A stretch of 64,000 bases of DNA, from positions 1,952,287-2,016,286 of the forward strand of contig NZ_LT546166.1 of the NCBI RefSeq assembly GCF_900078685.2. Reading direction: 5' to 3'. A program made the translations under genes and the position numbers. This document shows positions 9,333 to 20,678 of this stretch, one piece after another. The notes below the pieces were generated by a model that saw only the letters and a program-made list of their open reading frames with translations, searched no databases and had not been told where the DNA came from. The stretch comes from Mycolicibacter icosiumassiliensis (GTDB taxonomy: Bacteria > Actinomycetota > Actinomycetes > Mycobacteriales > Mycobacteriaceae). Each line of letters opens with the position of its first letter. Within the stretch, counting starts at the first letter, position 1.

Positions 9333-10148
9333 GTGACCAGTCATGGTGAGGGCTCACACTGGCGTCGGCCGGGTGAGACTGCCGACGCAGGCAAAGGACG
9401 TCCCAAGTCGGCACGTCTGGTAGATCCGGAGGACGACATGCCATCACCGACCTACACCGGTGATTTCGAGACCGCGGCCATTCCGGCGTACGACCCCACC
9501 GGTACTCGCTCTGTGGGAGCCGGCTACCACCCGCTGCCTTACGCCGAGCCGGCGGCCAGCCCCGGCCGTGTCGGAGTTGCCATCGGCGGCGATACCGACG
9601 CCGACGAGCCATTCCAGGCGCTGGACCGGCGCGGCACCCAGGATCTCGGTCTATTGATTCTGCGGCTGGGCCTCGGTGTGCTGCTGGTGGCCCACGGGCT
9701 GCGGCAGCTGTTCGGGTGGTGGGGCGGTCAGGGGCTGACCGACTTCAAGAGTTCCATCGCCGCGGCCGGCTACCAGTACGCCGACATCCTGACCTATGCG
9801 GCTGGGGGCGGGCAGATCGCCGCGGGCCTGTTGCTGGTGCTCGGACTGTTCACGCCGCTGGCGGCGGCCGGCGCGCTGGCGTATTTCATCAACGGTGTGC
9901 TCACCGGCGTCTCGTCGCACAACCAGGGCAGGTTCGACTTTTTCCTGCCGGACGGCCACGAATACCACGTCATGCTCATCGTGGTAGCGGTGGCGATCGT
10001 GCTGGTCGGCCCGGGCCGGTACGGCCTCGACGGCGACCGCGGCTGGGCCCGGCGGCCCTTCATCGGATCAATCGTGGCCCTGGTGCTCGGAATTGCCGGC
10101 GGCATCGCGATGTGGGTGTTCCTCAACGGGGCCAACCCGCTGGGTTAA
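9333..10148 (+). CDS. DoxX family membrane protein (Rv3005c homolog)
   Basis: 271 residues. The first 95 or so are hydrophilic and probably disordered and cytosolic. Four membrane segments follow (about 103-125, 150-172, 180-195 with 212-228, and 245-265), with the DoxX signature L-R-L-G-L-G-V-L-L-V-A-H-G and GGGQIAAGLLLVLGL. In M. tuberculosis DoxX (Rv3005c) forms a membrane oxidoreductase complex with SodA and SseA that protects against thiol and oxidative stress. SodA and SseA are not in this window. GTG 9333 follows a -10 box directly. Confidence 0.85.
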   Translation: MTSHGEGSHWRRPGETADAGKGRPKSARLVDPEDDMPSPTYTGDFETAAIPAYDPTGTRSVGAGYHPLPYAEPAASPGRVGVAIGGDTDADEPFQALDRRGTQDLGLLILRLGLGVLLVAHGLRQLFGWWGGQGLTDFKSSIAAAGYQYADILTYAAGGGQIAAGLLLVLGLFTPLAAAGALAYFINGVLTGVSSHNQGRFDFFLPDGHEYHVMLIVVAVAIVLVGPGRYGLDGDRGWARRPFIGSIVALVLGIAGGIAMWVFLNGANPLG

Positions 10149-10155
10149 CGGGGCA

Positions 10156-10545
10156 TCAGCGATACGGGTTCGGCACCCGCCCACCGCTGGCCTCGGTCAG
10201 CAGCGGCAGGGTGGCGAAACTTACCGCGGGCAACCGCACAGTCGCACCGTCGCGTAGGTGCGCCCGCGCCCACGATCCCCGGGTAAATCCCAAGCCGTCG
10301 ATGGCATCCCAACCGATCGAACGGCTGCCGAACAGGGTCCGGACGGTGATCTGCTGAGCGTCGGCCACGGTTCGCCACCGGGCGATCAGCACCGAGAGCA
10401 GGATTGGTAGCGCCAATACGGGCGCGGTGAATGGCCAGGTCGACACGGGGATCAGCAGCCCGAGCGTCAGGAAGCCGACCGCGAAGTGGGCCATCGGCGA
10501 GATGCGGATCACCAAGGGTGCGGAGTCGGGGGATGCAGCGGCCAC
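10156..10545 (-). CDS. cfp6: PH-domain membrane protein, Cfp6 homolog
   Basis: 129 residues from GTG 10545. From the internal ATG 10494 it is 112 residues and aligns with M. tuberculosis Cfp6 (Rv3004), which begins MAHFAVGFLTLG; the upstream V-I-R-I-S-P looks like the natural first strand of a bacterial PH_6 domain, so the longer start is preferred. Two adjacent hydrophobic segments (about residues 19-40 and 42-58) are followed by a small beta-rich PH domain ending TEASGGRVPNPYR. Function unknown. It converges with the DoxX gene, 7 nt apart. Confidence 0.85.
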   Translation of the reverse strand: MAAASPDSAPLVIRISPMAHFAVGFLTLGLLIPVSTWPFTAPVLALPILLSVLIARWRTVADAQQITVRTLFGSRSIGWDAIDGLGFTRGSWARAHLRDGATVRLPAVSFATLPLLTEASGGRVPNPYR

Positions 10546-10607
10546 CCCCGCATGATGTCACCGCCGGGGCCGCCGGACCCGGGGGGTGGACGCCCGCACC
10601 CGAGGTA

Positions 10608-10655
10608 AAAATAAATATTGACTACTTATTTTATATGCCACATGATGGACGCGTG
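10608..10655 (+). promoter_or_regulatory. tetR promoter with overlapping AT-rich inverted repeat
   Basis: TTGACT (10618-10623), 17-nt spacer, CATGAT (10641-10646), then GTG 10653 at the expected transcription start. The inverted repeat AAAATAA (10608-10614) and TTATTTT (10626-10632) straddles the -35 box and could be an autoregulatory operator. Confidence 0.4.
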
Positions 10656-11303
10656 TCGCCGACTAAACCCCGCCGAACCCAGGCGGAGCGCACTGCCGAG
10701 ACCCGGCATGCGCTGCTCAACGCGACGCTCGACGCCCTGGTGGAAGTTGGTTTCAAGGGAACCACCACGACCGAGGTAGCCCGCCGTGCCGGCGTCTCGG
10801 TGGGGGCGCTGCAGGGACATTTCCCGACGAAGATCGGCCTGCTGACCGCCGCCATCGAGTTCTCGCTGAACCGCCGCATCGAAGAGTTCGAGGTGTTGAT
10901 GGCGGGGCTGGACTCGTCCGCGGACAAGCTCGACGAGGCGATCGATCTGCTGTGGTCGATGTATTCCGGTCCGACCTTCACCGCGTCGCACGAACTGTGG
11001 GTGGCGGCTCGCACCGACCCGGACCTGGCGCCCGCGGTCATCGAGACCGATCGCCAGTTCTCCGAAGCCTGCGACCGGATATACACCGAACTGCTTGCCT
11101 CGACGGACACCGCCGATGCCGATACCGCAGCGTCGCGGATCGGGCCGCAGATGACGTTCGCGCTGATGAACGGCCTGGCGATGTCCCGGTCGATCGCCGG
11201 CTACGAGCCACTGCCCGCCGCCGAGATCCTCGATGCCTTCAAGATGCTGGTTCGGCCACTGGCGACCGGCTTTGCAGACCCCCAACCCGAGAGAGAATCA
11301 TGA
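10653..11303 (+). CDS. TetR family transcriptional regulator
   Basis: 216 residues from GTG 10653 (222 from ATG 10635). The N-terminal helix-turn-helix is clear: T-R-H-A-L-L-N-A-T-L-D-A-L, then G-F-K-G-T-T-T-T-E-V-A-R-R-A-G-V-S-V-G-A-L, then H-F-P-T-K. The C-terminal two thirds is a helical ligand domain with no recognisable specificity. The stop overlaps the next gene (ATGA), so the two are coupled and probably functionally linked. GTG 10653 is preferred because it coincides with the predicted transcription start. Confidence 0.9.
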   Translation: MSPTKPRRTQAERTAETRHALLNATLDALVEVGFKGTTTTEVARRAGVSVGALQGHFPTKIGLLTAAIEFSLNRRIEEFEVLMAGLDSSADKLDEAIDLLWSMYSGPTFTASHELWVAARTDPDLAPAVIETDRQFSEACDRIYTELLASTDTADADTAASRIGPQMTFALMNGLAMSRSIAGYEPLPAAEILDAFKMLVRPLATGFADPQPERES

Positions 11304-12157
11304 CCACCAAAGACCAGCCCGGTCAGCCGGCGGTACAGCCGCGGCGCATCCGTTTCAACTACCCGGTGGCGGCTCTGAACCGCCACTTCGTTGCCGGCGA
11401 CCTGGTGATGAGCCACATGATCGCGCACCTGTCGGCGGTCTTTCCCGAGGGCGAGGACTTCTTCATCCGTTCGGTGCGCCGCTATGCCGACCAGATCACC
11501 GACCCTGACCTCAAGGAACAGGTCAAGGGATTCATCGGCCAAGAGGTCACCCACGGGCGCGAGCACCGTGCACTCAATGAGCGCCTGCATGAGATGGGTT
11601 ACCCGACCCGCAGGGTCGACCGGCTGGTGAATCGCCGCCAGAAGGTCATCGAACGACGGTTCTCCCCGCTGACCTGCCTGGCCATCACCGCCGCACTCGA
11701 ACATTTCACCGCCGTTTTCGCCGAAACCCTGCTCTCCGACGAGCGGGCCCAGGCCCTGCTCGGCACAACCGAAGTGCGGTCCATGTTGCTGTGGCATGCC
11801 ATCGAGGAATCCGAGCACCGCGCGGTGGCCTTCGACGTCTACCGAGCAGTCGGGGGTGATGAGACCCGCCGCATCCGGACCATGCGGATCATCCGCTTCA
11901 GTTTCCCCCTCGCCGTCGTGGCGAACACCATCATCTCGCTCTTCGGCGACCGGGCCGCCTATCACCCGGTGCGACTCATCCGCAGTTTTGCTGCCCTGCG
12001 GCATTCGCCGTTTCTGACCCGCGCGGTCTTCCGCCGGCTGGGGGAGTACCTGCGGCCGGGCTTCCATCCCAATGACCAGGACAACACCGCGCTACTCGAG
12101 CACTGGGAGGCGGAGCTCTTCGGCGAACAGGGATCGCTGGTTGACCACCTGAACTGA
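11300..12157 (+). CDS. Predicted metal-dependent hydrolase (PF10118 type)
   Basis: 285 residues. Helical protein with ferritin-like carboxylate/His motifs: Q-E-V-T-H-G-R-E-H near residue 85, A-L-E-H-F-T-A-V-F-A-E near 130, and HAIEESEHRAVAFDVY near 165, consistent with a di-metal site. A hydrophobic stretch (F-P-L-A-V-V-A-N-T-I-I-S-L) follows. PF10118 proteins are predicted metal-dependent hydrolases without a proven substrate. It is translationally coupled to the TetR gene, its likely regulator. Confidence 0.8.
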   Translation: MTTKDQPGQPAVQPRRIRFNYPVAALNRHFVAGDLVMSHMIAHLSAVFPEGEDFFIRSVRRYADQITDPDLKEQVKGFIGQEVTHGREHRALNERLHEMGYPTRRVDRLVNRRQKVIERRFSPLTCLAITAALEHFTAVFAETLLSDERAQALLGTTEVRSMLLWHAIEESEHRAVAFDVYRAVGGDETRRIRTMRIIRFSFPLAVVANTIISLFGDRAAYHPVRLIRSFAALRHSPFLTRAVFRRLGEYLRPGFHPNDQDNTALLEHWEAELFGEQGSLVDHLN

Positions 12158-12169
12158 GTGCTAGCTCAT

Positions 12170-12199
12170 TTGACGCTGGGCCGGTCCAGCGGCTACCGT
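12170..12199 (+). promoter_or_regulatory. ilvB operon promoter
   Basis: TTGACG (12170-12175), 18-nt spacer, TACCGT (12194-12199). The predicted transcription start lies at or just before the leader-peptide ATG 12208. Confidence 0.5.
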
Positions 12200-12207
12200 C
12201 GTGTGCT

Positions 12208-12258
12208 ATGGACAACGGCATGCTCGTAGTAGCCCACTGCGCGTTGGTTGTTGCCTGA
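12208..12258 (+). CDS. ilvB leader peptide (Leu/Val-rich, attenuator control)
   Basis: A 16-codon frame, MDNGMLVVAHCALVVA, ends at TGA 12256-12258. Six of its 16 residues are Leu or Val, in two runs (LVV and LVV). The first run uses GTA-GTA, rare in this GC-rich genome, which would make it sensitive to charged tRNA(Val). It begins about 8 nt after a -10 box and precedes a terminator hairpin and ilvB, the layout of a transcription-attenuation leader. Corynebacterium glutamicum ilvBNC is known to be controlled by attenuation. Confidence 0.75.
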   Translation: MDNGMLVVAHCALVVA

Positions 12259-12314
12259 ACTTCCAACACCGACGCGCAACCCTCGTGCAGCAGCTGAGCT
12301 GGCGGGGGTTTTTT
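12246..12314 (+). promoter_or_regulatory. ilvB attenuator: terminator with alternative antiterminator
   Basis: Left arm 12279-12291 pairs with 12298-12309 (about 11 bp with a small internal loop, six-base loop), followed by six T (12309-12314): a factor-independent terminator. GGTTG (12246-12250), inside the second Leu-Val codon run, can instead pair with CAACC (12277-12281) and block the terminator arm. Ribosome stalling at Leu/Val codons would switch between them. Confidence 0.65.
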
Positions 12315-12363
12315 GTTGCCAGCAGTCTCCAAAGACACAGTCGTCGAAGACAAAGAGGAAACC

Positions 12364-15828
<3,465 letters not shown>

Positions 15829-15842
15829 GCGTTCGATCACCC

Positions 15843-15910
15843 ACACGCCGAGCGTGTACCCAGTGCGAGTTTTCGACTGCTTTTTCGCGCTGAGTACACG
15901 CTCGGCGTGT
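15843..15910. terminator. Long palindrome between ilvC and the FAD oxidoreductase; repeat-family member
   Basis: Perfect 17-bp arms (15843-15859 with 15894-15910) enclose a second stem (AGTGCG with CGCGCT) and two T-tracts. It separates convergent genes and touches the stop of the minus-strand gene. A related copy in inverted orientation lies at 54827-54886. Confidence 0.75.
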
Positions 15911-17343
15911 TAGGGCGCCAGGCTCGGCAACTCACGAACCCCGAACTCGCGTCGCAGCAGGGTGCGCGCGGCGTAGTAGCCGGCCATTCCGTGCACTCCG
16001 GCACCCGGAGGTGTGGCTGCTGAGCACAGATATACCCCGGGAATCGCGGTGGCCCAAGGATTTACCCGCGGCGTCGGCCCGGCCAGAGCCCGCCACGCGC
16101 TGTTGCCTCCGGCGGAGATATCGCCGCCGACATAGTTGGCATTGTGGTTTGCCAGCTGGGCTGCCGGTACAGACCGGACCGCGACCACGATGTCGCGGAA
16201 GCCGGGGGCGAATCGCTCGATGCCGGCGGTGACGGTCTCGGCCTGGTCGACGGTCGATCCGGCCGGAACGTGCGCATATGCCCACATCGGACGTCGGCCG
16301 GCGGCGTCGATGCGGGACGGGTCGACCAGATGAGGTAGCGCCGCCAAGATCATCGGCCGCGGTGCGTGCCGGCCGGCGGCGATCTCGGCTTCGGCCTGGA
16401 CCATCTGTTTGCGGTCACCCCCAAGATGCAGCGTGGGCGCCTGCGCCAGCCGCGGATCGCGCCACGGCACCTCATCGGAGAGCACGAAGTCGACCTTCGC
16501 GGCCGCCGAGCCGAAACGGTAACGGCGCAGGGCTTTCGCATACCGGGTCGGTAGCGCGTCCCCGTAGACCGACAGCAGTTCGGTTGGGGCAGTGTCGAAC
16601 AGCACCACGCGGCCGGGCGGCTTTCGCACCGGGTTATCGGCGGCCAACTGTCCGCCGTGCGCGGTCAGATCGGCGATGAGTGCATCGGTGATCGCCTGAC
16701 TGCCGCCCACAGGGATAGGCCAGCCGACCGTATGGCCAAGCGTCGCCAGCATCATGCCCGCGCCGGCCGAGGTCACCGACGGCAGCCGCGAGATCGTGTG
16801 CGCGGCCACCCCGGTGTAGAGGGCGCGGGCATCGTCGCCGGACAGCGTCGCGTTCCAGGCCGGGCCGGCCTGTTCGGCCATCCGCAGCCCCAGCCGGACG
16901 ACCGTTGCGATTCCGGAGGGCACGGACCGTTTGTCTCCCAGCAGAAACTTCACCACGGCTTGGCTATCGGCGACCAGTGGGCCGAGCAGCCGGCGCCACG
17001 ACGAACCGTGCTCCAACTCCGCGCAGGTGCGGTCCAGGTCGCGGTAGGCGATGGCCGCGGGCCGGTCATCCAGCGGATTGCCATAGGAGATCTCGGGCGC
17101 CGTCAGCTGCACCCCCCGGGCGGCCAGATCGAACTCGCTGAAGAACGGCGATGCCAACCCCAGCGGATGCACCGCCGAACAGATGTCATGGGCGACGTCA
17201 CCGAACTCCGGGTCGGCGGCAGTGCGTGCGCCGCCGCCGAACGTGGGCTGGGCTTCCAGAACCTGAACCGACAGGCCGGCGCGGGCACAGATGACGGCGG
17301 CGGCCAGACCATTGGGTCCACTGCCTACGACGGTGACGTCCAT
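15910..17343 (-). CDS. Phytoene-dehydrogenase-like FAD oxidoreductase (Rv2997 homolog)
   Basis: 477 residues. The FAD-binding Rossmann motif VVGSGPNGLAAAVICARAG is at residues 4-22, followed by the E of L-E-A-Q-P and GGGARTA. The C-terminal FAD loop reads YLCSAATPPGAGVHGMAGY. This is the NAD(P)/FAD amine-oxidase/phytoene-desaturase-like family, whose members act on isoprenoids or lipids; the substrate here is unknown. ATG 17343 places the dinucleotide fold at the N-terminus. Confidence 0.85.
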   Translation of the reverse strand: MDVTVVGSGPNGLAAAVICARAGLSVQVLEAQPTFGGGARTAADPEFGDVAHDICSAVHPLGLASPFFSEFDLAARGVQLTAPEISYGNPLDDRPAAIAYRDLDRTCAELEHGSSWRRLLGPLVADSQAVVKFLLGDKRSVPSGIATVVRLGLRMAEQAGPAWNATLSGDDARALYTGVAAHTISRLPSVTSAGAGMMLATLGHTVGWPIPVGGSQAITDALIADLTAHGGQLAADNPVRKPPGRVVLFDTAPTELLSVYGDALPTRYAKALRRYRFGSAAAKVDFVLSDEVPWRDPRLAQAPTLHLGGDRKQMVQAEAEIAAGRHAPRPMILAALPHLVDPSRIDAAGRRPMWAYAHVPAGSTVDQAETVTAGIERFAPGFRDIVVAVRSVPAAQLANHNANYVGGDISAGGNSAWRALAGPTPRVNPWATAIPGVYLCSAATPPGAGVHGMAGYYAARTLLRREFGVRELPSLAP

Positions 17344-17369
17344 CCGTCGATAGTAGGGAGCGGCTCGCG

Positions 17370-17840
17370 CTACGCGGCCAGATCGGGGTGCACCCCCAAT
17401 ACCGGCTGCCGCACGCCGCCGTTGTCGAATTCGGGGCACCACGGCCGGTGGCCGCGCTCATCTGGCCAGACCAGCTGCAGTGCCCGCACACTGCGGCCGT
17501 AGAACGCGATTGCCACATTCATGTGCGCGTCCGGATGCTCCACCGCAACCACCGCGATCAGCTGACCGTCCGGTCCCTCGATCCATTCGCCGGGTACCGG
17601 CCGTCCGCCCCTCAGCAGATAACCGGCCACGCCGTTGAGTAACCGGGCCGTCCGCCGCGGCGGCAGACCTGTCACCAGTAGCTCGGGCAGGCCGTGTTCA
17701 TGCAGGCCGACCGTGTACGCGTACGGCGCGCGGTCGCTCTCCACGTATTGCACCGCCCAACCGTGTCTGTCGACCGTGGCGCGAACGGCATCCAGCCACT
17801 CCTCGACGGTGCTGTCCGGGTGATCGCATTTCCAGCACAT
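17370..17840 (-). CDS. DUF4262 domain protein
   Basis: 156 residues. It starts MCWKCDHPDSTVEEWLD, with a CxxC-D-H-P knuckle typical of DUF4262, then YAYTVGLHEHGLPELLVTG, and a C-terminal P-E-F-D-N-G-G. No function is known for the family. ATG 17840 has AAGGGGAA upstream. It precedes the FAD oxidoreductase by 26 nt on the same strand and may be cotranscribed with it. Confidence 0.75.
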   Translation of the reverse strand: MCWKCDHPDSTVEEWLDAVRATVDRHGWAVQYVESDRAPYAYTVGLHEHGLPELLVTGLPPRRTARLLNGVAGYLLRGGRPVPGEWIEGPDGQLIAVVAVEHPDAHMNVAIAFYGRSVRALQLVWPDERGHRPWCPEFDNGGVRQPVLGVHPDLAA

Positions 17841-17980
17841 AGGTGTTCCCCTTCCCTCGGGTCGAATTGACCCCAGGGTCCGCCGGGGGTCCGACAAGAA
17901 GGGGGCCCCGCGTCGTCAGATTGAACTCAGGCAGGTGAGACCGGCAGCGTCTGCCTCAGTGCAATCTCGGGACGGGCGAT

Positions 17981-18025
17981 GCCCGGCTTCGCCGCGCTGG
18001 CGACCATCGTTAGGCTGTCCGGGTG
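17981..18025 (+). promoter_or_regulatory. serA promoter cassette (shared with the FAH gene)
   Basis: TTCGCC (17988-17993), 17-nt spacer, TAGGCT (18011-18016), 6 nt, GTG 18023. The 36 bp at 17981-18016 match 41775-41810 at 31 of 36 positions. Leaderless start likely. Confidence 0.5.
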
Positions 18026-19609
18026 ACTCTGCCCGTGGTTTTGATCGCTGACAAACTCGCCCAATCCACCGTCGCCGCCCTCGGCGACCAGGTCGAGGTT
18101 CGCTGGGTCGACGGCCCGGACCGGGAGAAGCTGCTGGCCGCGGTACCGGAAGCGGACGCGCTGCTGGTGCGCTCGGCCACCACCGTCGACGCCGAGGTCC
18201 TCGCGGCCGGCACCAAGCTCAAGATCGTGGCGCGCGCAGGGGTCGGCCTGGACAACGTCGACGTTGAGGCTGCCACCGCCCGCGGTGTGCTGGTGGTCAA
18301 TGCGCCGACCTCGAACATCCACAGCGCCGCCGAGCACGCGATCGCGTTGATGCTTGCCGCCGCCCGCGAGATCCCCGCCGCCGACGCCTCGCTGCACGAC
18401 AAGCAGTGGAAGCGCTCGTCGTTCTCCGGGACCGAGATCTACGACCACACCGTCGGTGTGGTCGGCCTGGGGCGCATCGGACAGCTGGTCGCTCAGCGGC
18501 TGGCCGCGTTCGGCGCCCACATCGTCGCCTACGACCCGTACGTGTCGGCGGCCCGCGCCGCCCAGCTCGGCATCGAGTTGCTGACCCTCGATGAGCTGCT
18601 CGGCCGCGCCGACTTCATCTCGGTGCACCTGCCGAAGACGCCCGAGACCGCGGGTCTGATCGGCAAGGAAAACCTGGCCAAGACCAAGCCCGGGGTGATC
18701 ATCGTCAACGCCGCTCGCGGCGGGCTGATCGACGAGGCCGCACTGGCCGAGGCCATCACCAGCGGCCATGTCCGGGCCGCCGGCCTGGATGTGTTCGCCA
18801 CCGAACCGTGCACCGACTCGCCGCTGTTCGACCTGCCGCAGGTGGTGGTGACCCCGCACCTGGGCGCGTCGACCGCCGAAGCCCAGGACCGGGCCGGTAC
18901 CGACGTCGCCAAGAGCGTGAAGCTGGCGCTGGCCGGGGAATTCGTTCCCGACGCGGTCAACGTCGGCGGTGGCGCGGTCAGCGAGGAAGTCGCGCCCTGG
19001 CTGGACCTGGTGCGCAAGCTCGGCCTGCTGGCGGGTGCGCTCGCCGACGGGCTGCCGGTGTCGCTGTCGGTGCAGGTGCGCGGCGAACTGGCCTCCGAAG
19101 ACGTTGGAGTGCTGCGTTTGTCGGCGTTGCGCGGACTGTTCTCGGCGGTCATCGAAGACCCGGTGACGTTCGTCAACGCGCCGGCCCTGGCTGCCGAACG
19201 CGGCGTCGACGCCGAGATCGGCACCGCCACCGAAAGCCCCAACCACCGCAGCGTCGTTGAGCTCAAGGCGGTCGCCGCCGACGGCTCGACCGTCACCGTT
19301 GCCGGCACGCTGTCCGGCACCCAGCAGGTGGAGAAGATCGTCGAGATCAACGGTCGGCACTTCGACCTGCGGGCACAGGGCGTCAACCTGATCATCAACT
19401 ACTCCGACCAGCCTGGCGCGCTCGGCAAGATCGGCACTCTGCTGGGGTCGGCGGGCATCAACATTCACGCCGCGCAGCTGTCCGAAGACGCCGAAGGCCC
19501 TGCGGCGACCGTCCTGCTGCGGGTCGACCGTCAGGTGCCCGCCGACGTGCAGTCGGCGATCACTGCTGCGGTCGGCGCCAACAAGATTGAAGAGGTAGAC
19601 CTGACATGA
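18023..19609 (+). CDS. serA: D-3-phosphoglycerate dehydrogenase
   Basis: 528 residues, same length as M. tuberculosis SerA1. First step of serine synthesis: 3-phosphoglycerate to 3-phosphohydroxypyruvate with NAD. The Rossmann motif is [15 protein letters not shown]. Catalytic Arg (A-A-R-G-G-L-I-D), Glu (L-D-V-F-A-T-E-P) and His (TPHLGAS) are present. The long form carries the intervening domain (about 320-450) and a C-terminal ACT domain ([17 protein letters not shown]), which gives serine feedback. It overlaps leuB by 4 nt. Confidence 0.97.
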   Translation: MTLPVVLIADKLAQSTVAALGDQVEVRWVDGPDREKLLAAVPEADALLVRSATTVDAEVLAAGTKLKIVARAGVGLDNVDVEAATARGVLVVNAPTSNIHSAAEHAIALMLAAAREIPAADASLHDKQWKRSSFSGTEIYDHTVGVVGLGRIGQLVAQRLAAFGAHIVAYDPYVSAARAAQLGIELLTLDELLGRADFISVHLPKTPETAGLIGKENLAKTKPGVIIVNAARGGLIDEAALAEAITSGHVRAAGLDVFATEPCTDSPLFDLPQVVVTPHLGASTAEAQDRAGTDVAKSVKLALAGEFVPDAVNVGGGAVSEEVAPWLDLVRKLGLLAGALADGLPVSLSVQVRGELASEDVGVLRLSALRGLFSAVIEDPVTFVNAPALAAERGVDAEIGTATESPNHRSVVELKAVAADGSTVTVAGTLSGTQQVEKIVEINGRHFDLRAQGVNLIINYSDQPGALGKIGTLLGSAGINIHAAQLSEDAEGPAATVLLRVDRQVPADVQSAITAAVGANKIEEVDLT

Positions 19610-20622
19610 GCCTCAAGCTTGCTGTCATTCCCGGCGACGGGATCGGCCCGGAGGTTATCGCCGAAGCCGTCAAGGTGCTCGACGCGGTGCTCCCGGGCAC
19701 CGAGAAGACCGAATATGACCTGGGCGCCAAGCGCTATCACGCCACCGGCGAAGTCCTGCCGGACTCGGTGCTGGAAGAGATCCGCGGCCACGACGTGATC
19801 CTGCTCGGCGCGATCGGTGACCCGTCGGTGCCGTCGGGTGTGCTGGAGCGCGGCCTGCTGCTGCACGCCCGCTTCGCGCTGGACCACCACGTCAATCTGC
19901 GTCCCAGCCGGTTGTACCCCGGGGTGGCGAGCCCGCTGGCAGATCCGCCGGAGATCGATTTCGTGGTGGTGCGCGAAGGCACCGAGGGTCCCTACACCGG
20001 CAACGGCGGGGCGCTGCGGGTCGGCACCCCCCACGAGGTCGCCACCGAGGTCAGCGTCAACACCGCGTTCGGGGTGTCCCGGGTGGTGCGGTTCGCCTTC
20101 GAGAAGGCTCGCGCCCGGCGTAAGCACTTGACCCTGGTGCACAAGAACAACGTGCTGACCTACGCGGGATCGTTGTGGACCCGCACGGTGGCCGAGATCG
20201 CCAAGGATTACCCGGACGTCGAGACGGCCTACACCCACGTCGACGCCGCCACGATCTATCTGGTCACCGACCCCGGCCGGTTCGACGTGATCGTCAGCGA
20301 CAACCTGTTCGGCGACATCATCACCGACCTCGCGGGCGCGGTCTGCGGCGGGATCGGGCTGGCGGCCAGCGGCAATATCGACGCCACCGGTACCAACCCG
20401 TCGATGTTCGAGCCGGTGCACGGCAGCGCACCCGACATCGCCGGGCAGGGCATCGCCGATCCCACCGCCGCGGTGACGTCGGTGGCCATGCTGCTGGGCC
20501 ACATCGGCGAGCATGACGCCGCGGCCCGGGTCGATGCTGCCGTCGAGCAGCACCTGGCCACCCGCGGTGGGCAGAAGTTGTCCACGGTCGAGACCGGTGA
20601 CCGGATCTTGAGCTTGCTCTAG
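19606..20622 (+). CDS. leuB: 3-isopropylmalate dehydrogenase
   Basis: 338 residues. Third step of leucine synthesis, oxidative decarboxylation of 3-isopropylmalate with NAD and Mg. Visible: [39 protein letters not shown], the metal/NAD segment [14 protein letters not shown] and [15 protein letters not shown]. It overlaps serA (ATGA). leuCD lie 25 kb away in the same window. Confidence 0.97.
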   Translation: MSLKLAVIPGDGIGPEVIAEAVKVLDAVLPGTEKTEYDLGAKRYHATGEVLPDSVLEEIRGHDVILLGAIGDPSVPSGVLERGLLLHARFALDHHVNLRPSRLYPGVASPLADPPEIDFVVVREGTEGPYTGNGGALRVGTPHEVATEVSVNTAFGVSRVVRFAFEKARARRKHLTLVHKNNVLTYAGSLWTRTVAEIAKDYPDVETAYTHVDAATIYLVTDPGRFDVIVSDNLFGDIITDLAGAVCGGIGLAASGNIDATGTNPSMFEPVHGSAPDIAGQGIADPTAAVTSVAMLLGHIGEHDAAARVDAAVEQHLATRGGQKLSTVETGDRILSLL

Positions 20623-20645
20623 AGCGTCTCGGCGATAAACATGGA

Positions 20646-20668
20646 GCGGCCCAACTCGATTGGGCCGC
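20646..20668. terminator. Terminator between leuB and the PE-PPE gene
   Basis: 9-bp GC-rich stem (20646-20654 with 20660-20668), five-base loop, then a TTTTT tract downstream on the plus strand. It lies between convergent genes. Confidence 0.75.
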
Positions 20669-20678
20669 AACACGTTTT

